Shown: positions 52,114 through 61,149, numbered from the stretch's first letter. The stretch is 64,000 nt of DNA from Chroococcopsis sp964623815 (GCA_964623815.1 CAZUVR010000017.1:15032-79031); one strand, 5' to 3'. Numbers and translations are program-made. The notes: generated by a model not told the origin, from the sequence alone.

Positions 52114-52560
52114 TTACTCATTAGGTAGGGTAACTGTTTCTAACCAGAAAACCTCAATCCCCTTGACTATTCTAAATAAGTCATTGAGATTGCGGGATTT
52201 AGTGATGTAGCAATTAACGTGCAGTTCATAACTATGATAAATGTCCTCCTCATTATGAGAAGTGGTTAAAACTACCACAGGAATTCTTTTCAAATTAGGA
52301 TCGGCTTTAATTTCCGCCAGCACTTCCCGCCCATCTTTGCGCGGCAAGTTTAAATCCAGCAAGATTAGATTGGGACGGAGGGCAGATTGGAATTCTCCTT
52401 CTTGACGGAGATAAGCCATCGCGTCCATCCCATTTCTAACGATAATTAATTCATGAGGTACGGAACTGCTTTTAAGCACTTCTTGAACGAGCCGAATATC
52501 AGCTTTACTGTCTTCGACTAGCAAGATAATTTTGTGCTGTGAGTCCGCTTCTGAAACCAC
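52114..52560 (-). CDS. Phytochrome-partner response regulator (Rcp1-like)
   Basis: 148 residues with a single receiver domain: IILLVEDSKADIRLVQEVLK, NLILLDLNLPRKDGREVLAE (phospho-Asp), VVLTTSHNEEDI and CYITKSRNLNDLF. The long C-terminal end and the VEDSKAD and LNLPRKDG forms are those of Rcp1, the partner of cyanobacterial phytochrome Cph1. It starts at a GTG (52560) with AGGAGGT 7 nt upstream, both inside the 3' end of the phytochrome gene, giving a 56-bp overlap. Confidence 0.93.
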   Translation of the reverse strand: MVSEADSQHKIILLVEDSKADIRLVQEVLKSSSVPHELIIVRNGMDAMAYLRQEGEFQSALRPNLILLDLNLPRKDGREVLAEIKADPNLKRIPVVVLTTSHNEEDIYHSYELHVNCYITKSRNLNDLFRIVKGIEVFWLETVTLPNE

Positions 52561-54793
52561 GATTGCGACCTCCTACAGGAATCGTAAAATAAAATGTCGC
52601 CCCTTGTTCTAATTCTGACTCTACCCAGAGCCTACCCCGGTGACATTCAATAATTTTTTTACAAATGGCCAGGCCCATACCAGTGCCTTGATATTCATCG
52701 CGGGTATGGAGTCTCTGGAAGATGATGAAAATTCGATCGCTGAATTGGGGATCGATCCCGATACCATTATCTTTAACCGAGAATAGCCATTCTTCTTCGA
52801 GTCTCTCGACACCGATATGAATTTGGGGTGTTTCCCCACTGCGGAATTTGATGGCGTTACCGATGAGATTTTGGAATAACTGCATCAATTGAGTTCTATC
52901 CGCCATCAGAGTTGGTAAGGTATCGTAAGTGATAGTCGCCCCGGATTCTACGATTCTGGCCCGGAGATTGGCGAGAGATTTATCGAGGGCGGATTGGCTT
53001 TCAGTCAGAGTTAATTCACTCGCCTGCATATCTACTTTCGAGTAGGCTAAGACATCATCGATGAGGGTTTGCATCAGACTCACTCCCTCGACGGCGAAGT
53101 TAATGAATTCGCTCGCGTCTTCATCTAGAGCTTCTCGATAACGCATCTCTAATAATTGGACGTAGTTGGCTACTTGGTTGAGAGGCTCTTGTAAGTCGTG
53201 GGAGGCTACATAGGCGAATTTCTTTAATTCGGCGTTGGAGCGCTCTAAATCCTGGGCCAGTTGAGCTAATTCATCGGCCTGGCGTAATACAATATTGATT
53301 ATGGCTTTGCGTAATTCTAGGGCGGCGTTGATTTCAACGTGTTTCCAGGGCAGTGATTTTAACCTGACGGTTTCTTTCCACAGTTGGAAAGATTTACGGG
53401 GGCACATTTGATAATCACCGTCATGATGTTTCAAATCATACGCTTTATTTGGGTCGCCTCCCCAGTTGACGGTTTGAATTACTTCCGGGCGGAACCACAG
53501 CACGTAATTACGTTTGGAGATGGGGATGACTAACAGGCCAGAGGCTATGTCTTTATACTGTTGTGCGTCGGGATAGAGATGGGCGAGGGAATTGGTGGCG
53601 AATACTTCTTCGTGGACGTTGTTTTGTAGCCAGTGGATGAGATGGTTTAACTCTTCTTCGTTGGGGGTTTTACCGAGGATGGTATAGTTACCGCCGAAGC
53701 AAATAGCTGCCCCCGTAGCCCCAGCGAGGTTGAGGATATTTAATTCCGGTTTGATCAAACCCTCGATGAAATTTTCTTCTACCGACATGCGATCGATCAG
53801 AGCCGAGTTAATATAGGCTAGTCTCATGCGATGGTCATAGTCTTCGGTTTCTTCGCGGGAAGAGATTTCTGAAAACACCACCCGCCCTAAAAATTCGCAG
53901 GCTTTACGCAATTCGTAGGGCACGTATTTGGGGGTGCGATGGTGACAGGCGATAATGCCCCAAAGTTGATTATCTTTCAGCAGAGATATGGTTAGGGATG
54001 CACCTACCCCCATATTGTGGAGGTATTCCAGATGACAGGGTGAGGGGCTGCGTAGGGTGGAATAGGTTAGGTCTAGAGATGTTTCTCTTGGCGGTATCAT
54101 GTCTACTGGCTCGGCGGTAGCATCGGTGATAATGCGAATCCAGTTAGAACTTAATAAGCGTCGGGCGGGCGCGGGGATGTCGGATTCTGGATAGTGTAAT
54201 CCTAAATAGGGTTCGAGTTCGGGGATTTTATCTTCGGCGATGACGTTACCGTGATTTTCCTCGTCGAATCGGTATAACATGACGCGATCGAATCCAGTTA
54301 GTTTCCTGACTTCCTGAACTATGATCTCACAGTAGTCTATCAGCGAGGCGGTTTTGCCCAGTTTGGCGATCGATGTTTTCGCTAAATGGTAGAAACTTAA
54401 AAAGGGTATGCTCTCGTAGGATAGGGCGGGTTCTAGTTCTAACACTAATAAGTTATCGAGATTGCGGTGGAAGGTGGCATCGAATACTAAGTAATCGTCT
54501 CCTTTTACCCTCGCCCAAAGTTTAGTGGGGTTCAGTCCGTCAAAGTTTTCTTCTTCTAATCCTTCTTTTATTTTCTCTATCTGAAAACTGTCGAATATTT
54601 CTTCTAAATTTTTGTCTATGAGATTGTTTATGGATGTCCCTAACATCGAGGGAGCATTATTACTTATTTGAATAATTTTTAGTTCGGGTTCCTGTAGAAT
54701 TATAACTATTCCGTAAGGTTGAATCCGATTATATAGATGGATGGGTTCTTGAGCTAAACGTCCGAGGTTGGTATCTTTTTGACCCGATTGCAT
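52505..54793 (-). CDS. cph1: Cyanobacterial phytochrome, Cph1 class, histidine kinase
   Basis: 762 residues from the ATG at 54793 (GGAGGG upstream; the GTG at 54811 is less likely). PAS (about 10-125, RIQPYGIVIILQEPELKI), GAF (about 145-310, with YPESDIPAPARRLL and PSPCHLEYLHNMGV), PHY (about 330-490, tongue PRKSFQLW) and kinase (DHp FAYVASHDLQEPLNQVANYV, His532; ATPase with LIGNAIKFRSGE, VKDNGIGID and GTGMGLAICKK). Cys253, next to His254, is the plant/Cph1-type bilin attachment site; the N-terminal Cys of bacteriophytochromes is absent, so phycocyanobilin is expected. It should be a red/far-red photoreceptor kinase passing phosphate to the Rcp1-like protein encoded next. Confidence 0.94.
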   Translation of the reverse strand: MQSGQKDTNLGRLAQEPIHLYNRIQPYGIVIILQEPELKIIQISNNAPSMLGTSINNLIDKNLEEIFDSFQIEKIKEGLEEENFDGLNPTKLWARVKGDDYLVFDATFHRNLDNLLVLELEPALSYESIPFLSFYHLAKTSIAKLGKTASLIDYCEIIVQEVRKLTGFDRVMLYRFDEENHGNVIAEDKIPELEPYLGLHYPESDIPAPARRLLSSNWIRIITDATAEPVDMIPPRETSLDLTYSTLRSPSPCHLEYLHNMGVGASLTISLLKDNQLWGIIACHHRTPKYVPYELRKACEFLGRVVFSEISSREETEDYDHRMRLAYINSALIDRMSVEENFIEGLIKPELNILNLAGATGAAICFGGNYTILGKTPNEEELNHLIHWLQNNVHEEVFATNSLAHLYPDAQQYKDIASGLLVIPISKRNYVLWFRPEVIQTVNWGGDPNKAYDLKHHDGDYQMCPRKSFQLWKETVRLKSLPWKHVEINAALELRKAIINIVLRQADELAQLAQDLERSNAELKKFAYVASHDLQEPLNQVANYVQLLEMRYREALDEDASEFINFAVEGVSLMQTLIDDVLAYSKVDMQASELTLTESQSALDKSLANLRARIVESGATITYDTLPTLMADRTQLMQLFQNLIGNAIKFRSGETPQIHIGVERLEEEWLFSVKDNGIGIDPQFSDRIFIIFQRLHTRDEYQGTGMGLAICKKIIECHRGRLWVESELEQGATFYFTIPVGGRNRGFRSGLTAQNYLASRRQ
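52568..52574 (-). promoter_or_regulatory. Ribosome site of rcp1 inside the phytochrome gene
   Basis: A complete AGGAGGT lies 7 nt before the GTG at 52560. It is embedded in phytochrome codons, so the response regulator is translated from a start inside the upstream gene. Confidence 0.8.
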
Positions 54794-55009
54794 AATTTTT
54801 CCCTCCGTCACAGGGGCAAGTGTGGCGATTAATTTAATTCTGCCTATGATCTTAGCCGTTGAACACGACTACGGTAGGGATCAATTACAATTTGCAAGTC
54901 ATCTTTACAAAAAGATTTAATTGATGATAAATATTGATATTACTCAAAAAATCTTGTGCAAGTTAAGAGCGAGAAAATTTTTTTATTCACAAGATAAGGA
55001 GGAAATTAT

Positions 55010-55222
55010 TCAACTGTATCCCCCGAGTCTCAAGTTGTCTATTTCTTTTGTCTTGTCTTTAAGCTCTTTTACATCATCTTTGATAGCTCTAACATCAGCC
55101 TTAATTTCGGCTTTTCCTATCTCTATAGCAGTCACTTTGTCGCTGAGTTTATCGATCTTGCCGTTTATCTGTTGTAGTAGTTCCGTGATGTCGTAGGTTA
55201 CGGTTATCGGTGATTGAGTCAT
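55010..55222 (-). CDS. Short coiled-coil protein, possibly truncated
   Basis: 70 residues. MTQSPITVTYDITELLQQIN is followed by a heptad-rich helix (KIDKLSDKVTAIEIGKAEIK, DVRAIKDDVKELKDKTKEID) and an abrupt end NLRLGGYS. Related cyanobacterial proteins, as I remember them, continue into a C-terminal membrane helix, which this one lacks. An AGGAG lies 10 nt before the ATG. It may be a shortened copy of a gene whose tail survives just upstream (55307-55456). Confidence 0.5.
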   Translation of the reverse strand: MTQSPITVTYDITELLQQINGKIDKLSDKVTAIEIGKAEIKADVRAIKDDVKELKDKTKEIDNLRLGGYS

Positions 55223-55306
55223 GAGTGCTACACTCCTAATTAGGTTTTAAATTCATACCCGGTCTGACCACCGGGGTTACATCTCCATTTTGGGGCAGGT
55301 TAGGGA

Positions 55307-55456
55307 TTAAAGGTTATTGGTGGAGAAAGTGCGCCATAGGGCAACGATCGAACCGGTAGCCACCGCACTGCCGATGATTGTTATTAACGTCCATCCTTGC
55401 TTACCCTGAGTGTCTTCGAGTTTAGTTAACCGAGAGTCCGATCGATTGGAGCGCCT
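55307..55456 (-). pseudogene. Remnant of a coiled-coil/membrane protein
   Basis: An open frame without a start codon encodes SDSRLTKLEDTQGKQGWTLI followed by a membrane helix (TIIGSAVATGSIVALW) and a short tail before a TAA. Upstream the frame stops (TAA at 55457-55459), while another frame reads on (KFKSKGAPIDRTLG), so a start and N-terminal part are missing. The content looks like the missing C-terminus of the neighbouring coiled-coil gene, but it lies upstream of it, so a second decayed copy is more likely than a simple frameshift. Confidence 0.45.
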
Positions 55457-55499
55457 TTACTCTTAAACTTCCTGATTCTCTCCTAATCGTCAACTTAAC

Positions 55500-56846
55500 C
55501 TAAGACAGCATATGCTCCTGAATGAAATTGGTATACACTTCACCGGCTTTAAAAGCAGCATTATCTAAAATTCGCTGATGAAAACCTATGGTAGTCGGGA
55601 CACCAGTAATCGCGCACTCGCGTAAAGCCCTCTTCATCCGCCTAATAGCCGTTTCTCTATCCGGCCCCCAGACGATTAACTTACCGATGAGAGAGTCGTA
55701 ATAAGGGGGGATTTCGTAGTCTGTATAAACGTGGGAGTCCATTCGTACACCCGGGCCGCCAGGAGGTAAATAACCGCTAATTTTGCCGGGGTGGGGGCGG
55801 AAATTATGATCTGGGTCTTCAGCGTTAACACGACATTCGATCGCGTGACCGTTAAACTGGATCTGATTCTGATTAAAACGCAATTTCTCCCCCTGGGCCA
55901 CTCGAATCTGTTCGCTCACCAAATCGATACCGGTAATCATCTCCGTCACTGGATGCTCCACTTGAATCCGGGTATTCATCTCCATGAAATAGAAATGACC
56001 ATGTTTATCTACTAGAAACTCTACCGTACCCACACCCACATAATGGATCGATTTGGCGGCCTTAATCGCCGCCTCGCCCATTTTCTTACGTAGATGGGGG
56101 TTTAAAAAGGGGCTAGGAGCCTCCTCTAATAACTTCTGGTGTCGGCGCTGGATGGAACAATCTCTCTCCCCGAGATGAACTACATTACCGTGACTGTCGG
56201 CGAGAATTTGAAACTCGATGTGACGGGGGCACTCGATATATTTTTCCAGATAAACACCGCCGTTACCGAAAGCAGCTTCCGCCTCTCCCTGGGCCGCCTG
56301 TAATAAGCCAGGTAACTCCTCCTCACTACGAACGAGGCGCATCCCCCTACCGCCTCCGCCAGCCGTGGCTTTGATGATTACTGGATAGCCGATTTCTGCG
56401 GCGACTCTTTTGGCTTCCGCTTCCGAGTCGAGCAAGCCGCCGCTACCTGGAATCGTCGGTACTCCCGCTTTCTGCATGGTTTTTTTCGCCGTTGATTTGT
56501 CCCCCATAGCGAGAATCGCCGCAGGAGATGGCCCAATAAAGGTTAAGCCATGATCAGCGCATATTTCCGCAAAGCGGGCGTTTTCAGCTAAAAATCCGTA
56601 CCCTGGATGTATGGCCCCAGCATTACGAGTCAGGGCGGCAGCGATTATATTGGGTATGTTGAGATAGCTCTTGCTGCTGGCTGGGGGGCCAATACAAACG
56701 CTTTCGTCAGCGAGTTGAACGTGGAGGGCGTGACGATCGATCGTGGAGTGGACGGCTACCGTACCGATTCCCAACTCTTCACAACTGTGTAAAATTCTGA
56801 GGGCAATTTCTCCGCGATTAGCGATGAGAATTTTGGAAAACTGCAT
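55500..56846 (-). CDS. accC: Acetyl-CoA carboxylase biotin carboxylase subunit (AccC)
   Basis: 448 residues. KILIANRGEIALRILHSCEE at the N-terminus, IKATAGGGGRGMRLVRSEEE (ATP-grasp glycine loop), GERDCSIQRRHQKLLEEAPS and FYFMEMNTRIQVEHPVTEMI (carboxylase active site) are diagnostic. It carboxylates biotin on AccB in fatty acid synthesis. accB is not in the window, which is common in cyanobacteria where the acc genes are scattered. Confidence 0.97.
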   Translation of the reverse strand: MQFSKILIANRGEIALRILHSCEELGIGTVAVHSTIDRHALHVQLADESVCIGPPASSKSYLNIPNIIAAALTRNAGAIHPGYGFLAENARFAEICADHGLTFIGPSPAAILAMGDKSTAKKTMQKAGVPTIPGSGGLLDSEAEAKRVAAEIGYPVIIKATAGGGGRGMRLVRSEEELPGLLQAAQGEAEAAFGNGGVYLEKYIECPRHIEFQILADSHGNVVHLGERDCSIQRRHQKLLEEAPSPFLNPHLRKKMGEAAIKAAKSIHYVGVGTVEFLVDKHGHFYFMEMNTRIQVEHPVTEMITGIDLVSEQIRVAQGEKLRFNQNQIQFNGHAIECRVNAEDPDHNFRPHPGKISGYLPPGGPGVRMDSHVYTDYEIPPYYDSLIGKLIVWGPDRETAIRRMKRALRECAITGVPTTIGFHQRILDNAAFKAGEVYTNFIQEHMLS

Positions 56847-56911
56847 TCGATTTCAATAACACACACATCATGGGGCTATCTAGTAGAATATCTGTTTTTG
56901 TCGTTTATTTT

Positions 56912-57169
56912 TCATTCATCTAATTTTGTTAGATTAGAGGGGGGTCGATCGCTGCTCCAAGCCCACCAGGCGCGATCGCACTCGCACAGGTAAAATTCCT
57001 GCCATTTGCGCCGCCCGTTATCACCCGTCACCGGTGCCCGTCGATTGAGCCAAACAGACGTTGCCTTGCCAGGATTTGCTCCACACCCAGGGCAGGAAAA
57101 ATTGAGACTGTGTACGGCTTTTTCCGTCCAGGAGGGGGGGAGGGGACTGAAGGCATCCATAAATTTCAT
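56912..57169 (-). CDS. Small Cys-rich protein, putative zinc ribbon
   Basis: 85 residues. FSCPGCGANPGKATSVWLNR and EFYLCECDRAWWAWSS provide four Cys (CPGC and CEC) in a zinc-ribbon-like spacing, with a Trp-rich end. The start MKFMDAFSPLPPSWTEKAVH could be at the first ATG (57169) or the one at 57160; no ribosome site decides. I do not recognise the family. It is divergent from pyk. Confidence 0.55.
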   Translation of the reverse strand: MKFMDAFSPLPPSWTEKAVHSLNFSCPGCGANPGKATSVWLNRRAPVTGDNGRRKWQEFYLCECDRAWWAWSSDRPPSNLTKLDE

Positions 57170-57286
57170 TAAAAAGTAGCTTAAGAAATATAATAATAAC
57201 TAATCTTAAAATTAACTAGCTATTCCTGCGATGTTAAACCGTAACGATCCCTAGTAAAATCTTTTCTGGCTCATTTTGCAGTAATT

Positions 57287-59080
57287 ATGTCCCGTAACAA
57301 TTTCCCCCGTCGCACCAAAATCGTCGCTACGATCGGCCCTGCCACTCAAAGTAGAGAAGTCCTCCGCCAATTGATCTTAGCTGGTGCCAATACTTTTCGC
57401 CTCAATTTTTCTCATGGCACCCACGATGATCACCGGCAGAGCATTAATTTAATCCGTCAGGTTGCCTTTGAATTAAATCAACCCATAGGCATCTTGCAAG
57501 ACTTACAGGGGCCCAAAATCCGGTTAGGAAAGTTCGTTAACGGCCCGATAAGTTTAAAAGTAGGAGATCCTTTCATCCTCACTTCCCGAGACGTGGAATG
57601 TAATAGCGAAATCAGTTGTATTACTTACCCGACTTTAGCGCAGGAAGTCCCTGAAGGTGCTCGCATTTTACTCGATGATGGCAAAGTAGAAATGTGCGTG
57701 GAAAAAGTGAAACCAGAGCAGGGCGACTTACATTGTAGAGTAGTGGTAGGCGGGGTTTTATCTAGTAATAAAGGTGTTAATTTTCCTGGTGTATATCTAT
57801 CGGTAAAAGCCCTAACTCATAAAGATAAAATTGATTTAATGTTCGGCTTAGAGCAGAGAGTGGATTGGGTGGCTTTAAGCTTCGTCAGGAACCCTCAAGA
57901 TATTTTAGAGATTAAAGATATTATCGCTAACGCCGGGAAAAATACACCCGTTATCGCCAAGATAGAGAAACACGAAGCTATAGAAGAAATGGAGGCGATT
58001 CTCTCCCTCTGTAATGGGGTGATGGTAGCCCGGGGGGATTTAGGTGTGGAGATTCCCGCCGAAGACGTACCTATCCAGCAGAAACGATTGATCAGCACCG
58101 CTAATCAATTAGGCATCCCGATTATCACCGCCACACAGATGCTCGATAGCATGGTCAACAATCCTCGCCCGACTCGTGCCGAGGTGTCGGACGTGGCTAA
58201 CGCTATTTTAGACGGTACGGACGCGGTGATGTTATCGAATGAGACGGCGGTGGGACAATATCCCGTAGAAGCGGTGGCGACGATGGCCCGTATCGCCGAG
58301 AGGATGGAGCAGGAACCTTTTAATATTCAACGTCGCTCTACCAATAGGCAATCTATCCCTAACGCGATTTCCGGCGCTGTCAGCCAGATTGCTGAACAAT
58401 TAAACGCGGCTGCTATTATTACCCTGACTAAAACCGGTTCTACTGCCCGCAACGTGTCGAAATTCCGCCCACAAACACCAATTCTGGCGGTGACTCCCCA
58501 TCGGGAGGTGGCACAACAATTACAACTGGTTTGGGGGGTGAAACCGATGATGATGATGGATTTACCCAATAATACCCAGACTCTACAGGCCGCGATGAAT
58601 CTGGCTCAGGAAAATCAATTACTCAACGATGGCGACTTGGTGGTTATCACCGCCGGTACTTTACAGGGCGTAGCGGGTTCTACAGATTTGATCAAGGTGG
58701 AAGTAGTTAAATCTATCCTGGGTAAAGGTGTGGGTATCGGCCAGGGCACGGCTTCGGGGCGGGCTAGAGTTGCTCGACACGCGAGGGAAGTAACTCAATT
58801 TCATCGGGGTGAGATTTTAGTCGTGCCCTCTACTAACGCCGAATACGTGGAGATGATGCGTCACGCGGGGGGCATCATCACGGAAGAGGATACGCCGAGC
58901 AGTCACGCCGCTACGATCGGCCTCCGTCTCGGTATTCCTGTTATCGTAGGGGTTAAAAATGCAACTACTCTGATTCGTGACGGGGTGATTATCAGTTTGG
59001 ACGCTCAGAGGGGTTTGGTGTTCACTGGCATGACATCGGGAATATTAACTAATAATAACGGTCGGGCGGTCAGGAAGTAG
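57287..59080 (+). CDS. pyk: Pyruvate kinase with C-terminal mobile domain
   Basis: 597 residues. TKIVATIGPATQSREVLRQL and FRLNFSHGTHDDH start the barrel; VIAKIEKHEAIEEMEAILSL, VMVARGDLGVEIPAEDVPIQ and ATQMLDSMVNNPRPTRAEVSD form the active site. The allosteric C domain runs to about 475, and a PEP-utiliser-like mobile domain follows (VVPSTNAEYVEMMRHAGGI, EEDTPSSHAATIGLRLGIPV; about 500-585), as in the longer Bacillus and cyanobacterial enzymes. It makes pyruvate and ATP from PEP and ADP. Confidence 0.96.
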   Translation: MSRNNFPRRTKIVATIGPATQSREVLRQLILAGANTFRLNFSHGTHDDHRQSINLIRQVAFELNQPIGILQDLQGPKIRLGKFVNGPISLKVGDPFILTSRDVECNSEISCITYPTLAQEVPEGARILLDDGKVEMCVEKVKPEQGDLHCRVVVGGVLSSNKGVNFPGVYLSVKALTHKDKIDLMFGLEQRVDWVALSFVRNPQDILEIKDIIANAGKNTPVIAKIEKHEAIEEMEAILSLCNGVMVARGDLGVEIPAEDVPIQQKRLISTANQLGIPIITATQMLDSMVNNPRPTRAEVSDVANAILDGTDAVMLSNETAVGQYPVEAVATMARIAERMEQEPFNIQRRSTNRQSIPNAISGAVSQIAEQLNAAAIITLTKTGSTARNVSKFRPQTPILAVTPHREVAQQLQLVWGVKPMMMMDLPNNTQTLQAAMNLAQENQLLNDGDLVVITAGTLQGVAGSTDLIKVEVVKSILGKGVGIGQGTASGRARVARHAREVTQFHRGEILVVPSTNAEYVEMMRHAGGIITEEDTPSSHAATIGLRLGIPVIVGVKNATTLIRDGVIISLDAQRGLVFTGMTSGILTNNNGRAVRK

Positions 59081-59302
59081 GTATCGGGAATTGGGAATTA
59101 GCGGATATGTTCCCTAACTCCTAACTCCTAATTCCTAACTTCTATCTTAATAAATAATTTTGCCTGACAGCGTTTAATATATTTAATTAACTCAACAATT
59201 GTGTCTTTTGATTACTTGCGGTTTCTGTCCGAGGATGGACAAGAATAGCAAGGTTTAGTTGTTATTTTTATATCAGTAGAGTTAAATTGTTGTTTTATAA
59301 AT
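59081..59302. repeat. Heptamer cluster between pyk and the oxidase gene
   Basis: Starting just after pyk, CGGGAATTGGGAATTAG (about 59084-59100) faces CCTAACTCCTAACTCCTAATTCCTAACT (59113-59140), tandem 7-mers. The remaining 160 bp up to 59302 is AT-rich and should hold the promoter of the oxidase gene; no hexamers are clear. Confidence 0.55.
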
Positions 59303-60394
59303 ATGGATGCAGTTTTAGAGAATAAATATCTCTCTATAGAAGCAGGTGAATATTTACCTTTATTTGTTAGTGTTGGCGATTATCAAACCGCAGAACAAAA
59401 GTTTATCGAACTTTTAAATATAGACAATTTAGACGAAGAAATCAAGTTAAACCCTCAGATAACAAATGATTTTGATGCTTATATAGATAGAGCAATTTTA
59501 CAAGCTTATAAAGAAAATAATGATTTTGCTCATCTATTTTTGCAGAGAACTTTATACCATATCAATCGCTTAAATTTATTCTGGTACGATGATTTAACCA
59601 AATATAAAAACGAAAGATCTTTATATTTACAATCGGTTAGGAATAAAATAGAAAATCGCTGGCAGGCATGGGAATTAAAAAATTTTGACATCGCCTCTTT
59701 ACAAAACAGCGACATCAAAGAAGAATTAATCAAACGAGGTGAAACAGATTTACACCCGCCCATTACTGCCAATAAGGCTTACTTAAGAGATAAGATGTCC
59801 GCAGATGGTTACAGATATTTATTAGCAGTAGCCTCCTTAGACGGTTTAGTGGAAGCGAGCCGGATGTCTAGAATTCTCGGCGGTGCTAGTAACGAAGTCC
59901 AGGCTACCCTAATCCGAGTCTTACTAGAAGAATACGGCAACGGCAGACTACACAAAAAACACTCCACCTTCTTCGCGCAGATGATGGCAGAATTAGGATT
60001 GAATACGCAGCCTGAATATTACTTCAATCTCGCTCCCTGGCAGTTACTAGCTTCTATCAATCACAATTTTCTCCTAACCGAATGTAAGCAGCATTTTCTT
60101 CGTTACAACGGCGGGCTTACCTATTTTGAAATAGTTGGCCCTTCTATCTACGAAGACTATAAAGCCGCCGCCCAAAGATTGCATCTCTCCGATACGGCGA
60201 TGGGTTATTGGACTCTACATATCAAAGAAGATGAGAGACACGGACAGTGGATGTTGCAAGACGTAGCTTTACCTTTAGCCGATAAATATCCCGCCTCGGC
60301 TTGGGAAATATTACTAGGATATGACCAAGAGAAATGGATGGGCGATAGAGCAGGTGATGCAGTTATCAGTTTGATCAAACAATTTGAAAATTAA
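59303..60394 (+). CDS. Heme-oxygenase-like putative diiron redox enzyme
   Basis: 363 residues, all helical. The C-terminal 200 residues carry spaced acidic and His residues typical of the heme-oxygenase-like, iron-containing redox family: VLLEEYGNGRLHKKH (Glu209/210, His217/220), GGLTYFEIVGPSIYEDY (Glu276) and YWTLHIKEDERHGQWMLQD (Glu309, Asp310, His313, Asp320). Relatives include UndA, BesC and CADD, which use a diiron or Fe centre with O2. The 150-residue N-terminal helical region is an addition. Substrate unknown. The methyltransferase gene begins 14 bp downstream, so this is a two-gene unit. Metal ligands are inferred from the pattern, not aligned. Confidence 0.75.
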   Translation: MDAVLENKYLSIEAGEYLPLFVSVGDYQTAEQKFIELLNIDNLDEEIKLNPQITNDFDAYIDRAILQAYKENNDFAHLFLQRTLYHINRLNLFWYDDLTKYKNERSLYLQSVRNKIENRWQAWELKNFDIASLQNSDIKEELIKRGETDLHPPITANKAYLRDKMSADGYRYLLAVASLDGLVEASRMSRILGGASNEVQATLIRVLLEEYGNGRLHKKHSTFFAQMMAELGLNTQPEYYFNLAPWQLLASINHNFLLTECKQHFLRYNGGLTYFEIVGPSIYEDYKAAAQRLHLSDTAMGYWTLHIKEDERHGQWMLQDVALPLADKYPASAWEILLGYDQEKWMGDRAGDAVISLIKQFEN

Positions 60395-60408
60395 TTATTA
60401 ATTTAATC

Positions 60409-61149
60409 ATGCAAGACCTAACTTTAACTCAACAATATTTAAAAGCTTACTCGCCTAAAGAAGTATTTTTTTGCCCCGAAGAATCCTTATTTTATTCTCA
60501 GTGTTTGGAGAAAATGGTACTTGATGACTGTAGCCCTTTAGATACGGTAATCGAATTCGGTTCGGGGGAGGGAAGCCCCGTTATCAATTCCTTACTGAAG
60601 CATCCCTTTAACGGCTTCATTCAAGGTTATGAATTGAACCCCAAGGCCTGCAAATTAGGACTGTCGAGAATCGAAAAATGTCAACTAACTGATAAGTATA
60701 GTATCAGCAATCAGTGTTTTTTCGGATACCGCCCGCCCGATGCCAGTTACTTAATCGCCAACCCTCCCTATTTACCCGCCGAGGATGACAATTTATATAT
60801 GCCCTCCCTACACGGCGGAAAAGATGGTTCTATTATCACCCGTAAGTTACTAGCTCTCGATTGTGAAAATGTGATGTTGATGATCTCATCCTATTCTAAT
60901 CCCATCGATACGATCGATTACGCCAACTTACTCGGTTATAAAGTCGTAGATTTCATGGCTACTCCCTTAAAGTTTGGTTATTATAGCTGTGAACCTAAAG
61001 TTAAAGACACCATAGAAAAACTACGACGCGCCAATAAAGCTTTCTATTCCCGCAACTTGTATTTATTAGCGGGAGTTTTATTTAAAAAAGACTGCTCACC
61101 CGATGCGGATATTTCGGCGGAGTTTCTTAAAGTCATGACAGCTCTTTAA
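60409..61149 (+). CDS. HemK/PrmC-like class I SAM methyltransferase
   Basis: 246 residues. TVIEFGSGEGSPVINSLLKH (motif I, about 46-65), FIQGYELNPKACKLGLSRIE (motif II) and SYLIANPPYLPAED (NPPY, 118-121) are the SAM and N-methyl-transfer motifs; HGGKDGSIITRKLL resembles the GG.DG region of HemK. NPPY enzymes methylate amide or ring nitrogen. It is not PrmC itself: the N-terminal helical domain of PrmC is missing and there is no prfA neighbour. It follows the oxidase-like gene by 14 bp, so they probably act on one substrate. It overlaps the end of the minus-strand membrane gene by 17 bp. Confidence 0.78.
   Translation: MQDLTLTQQYLKAYSPKEVFFCPEESLFYSQCLEKMVLDDCSPLDTVIEFGSGEGSPVINSLLKHPFNGFIQGYELNPKACKLGLSRIEKCQLTDKYSISNQCFFGYRPPDASYLIANPPYLPAEDDNLYMPSLHGGKDGSIITRKLLALDCENVMLMISSYSNPIDTIDYANLLGYKVVDFMATPLKFGYYSCEPKVKDTIEKLRRANKAFYSRNLYLLAGVLFKKDCSPDADISAEFLKVMTAL

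Noticed and set aside
54921..55196. Plus-strand 91-codon frame over the coiled-coil gene
   Set aside because: Its Leu/Ser-rich second half is antisense of the heptad helix; the minus-strand frame has the ribosome site and a sensible sequence.
60409..61149. PrmC (release-factor methyltransferase)
   Set aside because: NPPY and the GG.DG region fit, but the PrmC N-terminal helical domain is missing, there is no prfA nearby, and it is tied to an oxidase-like gene instead.
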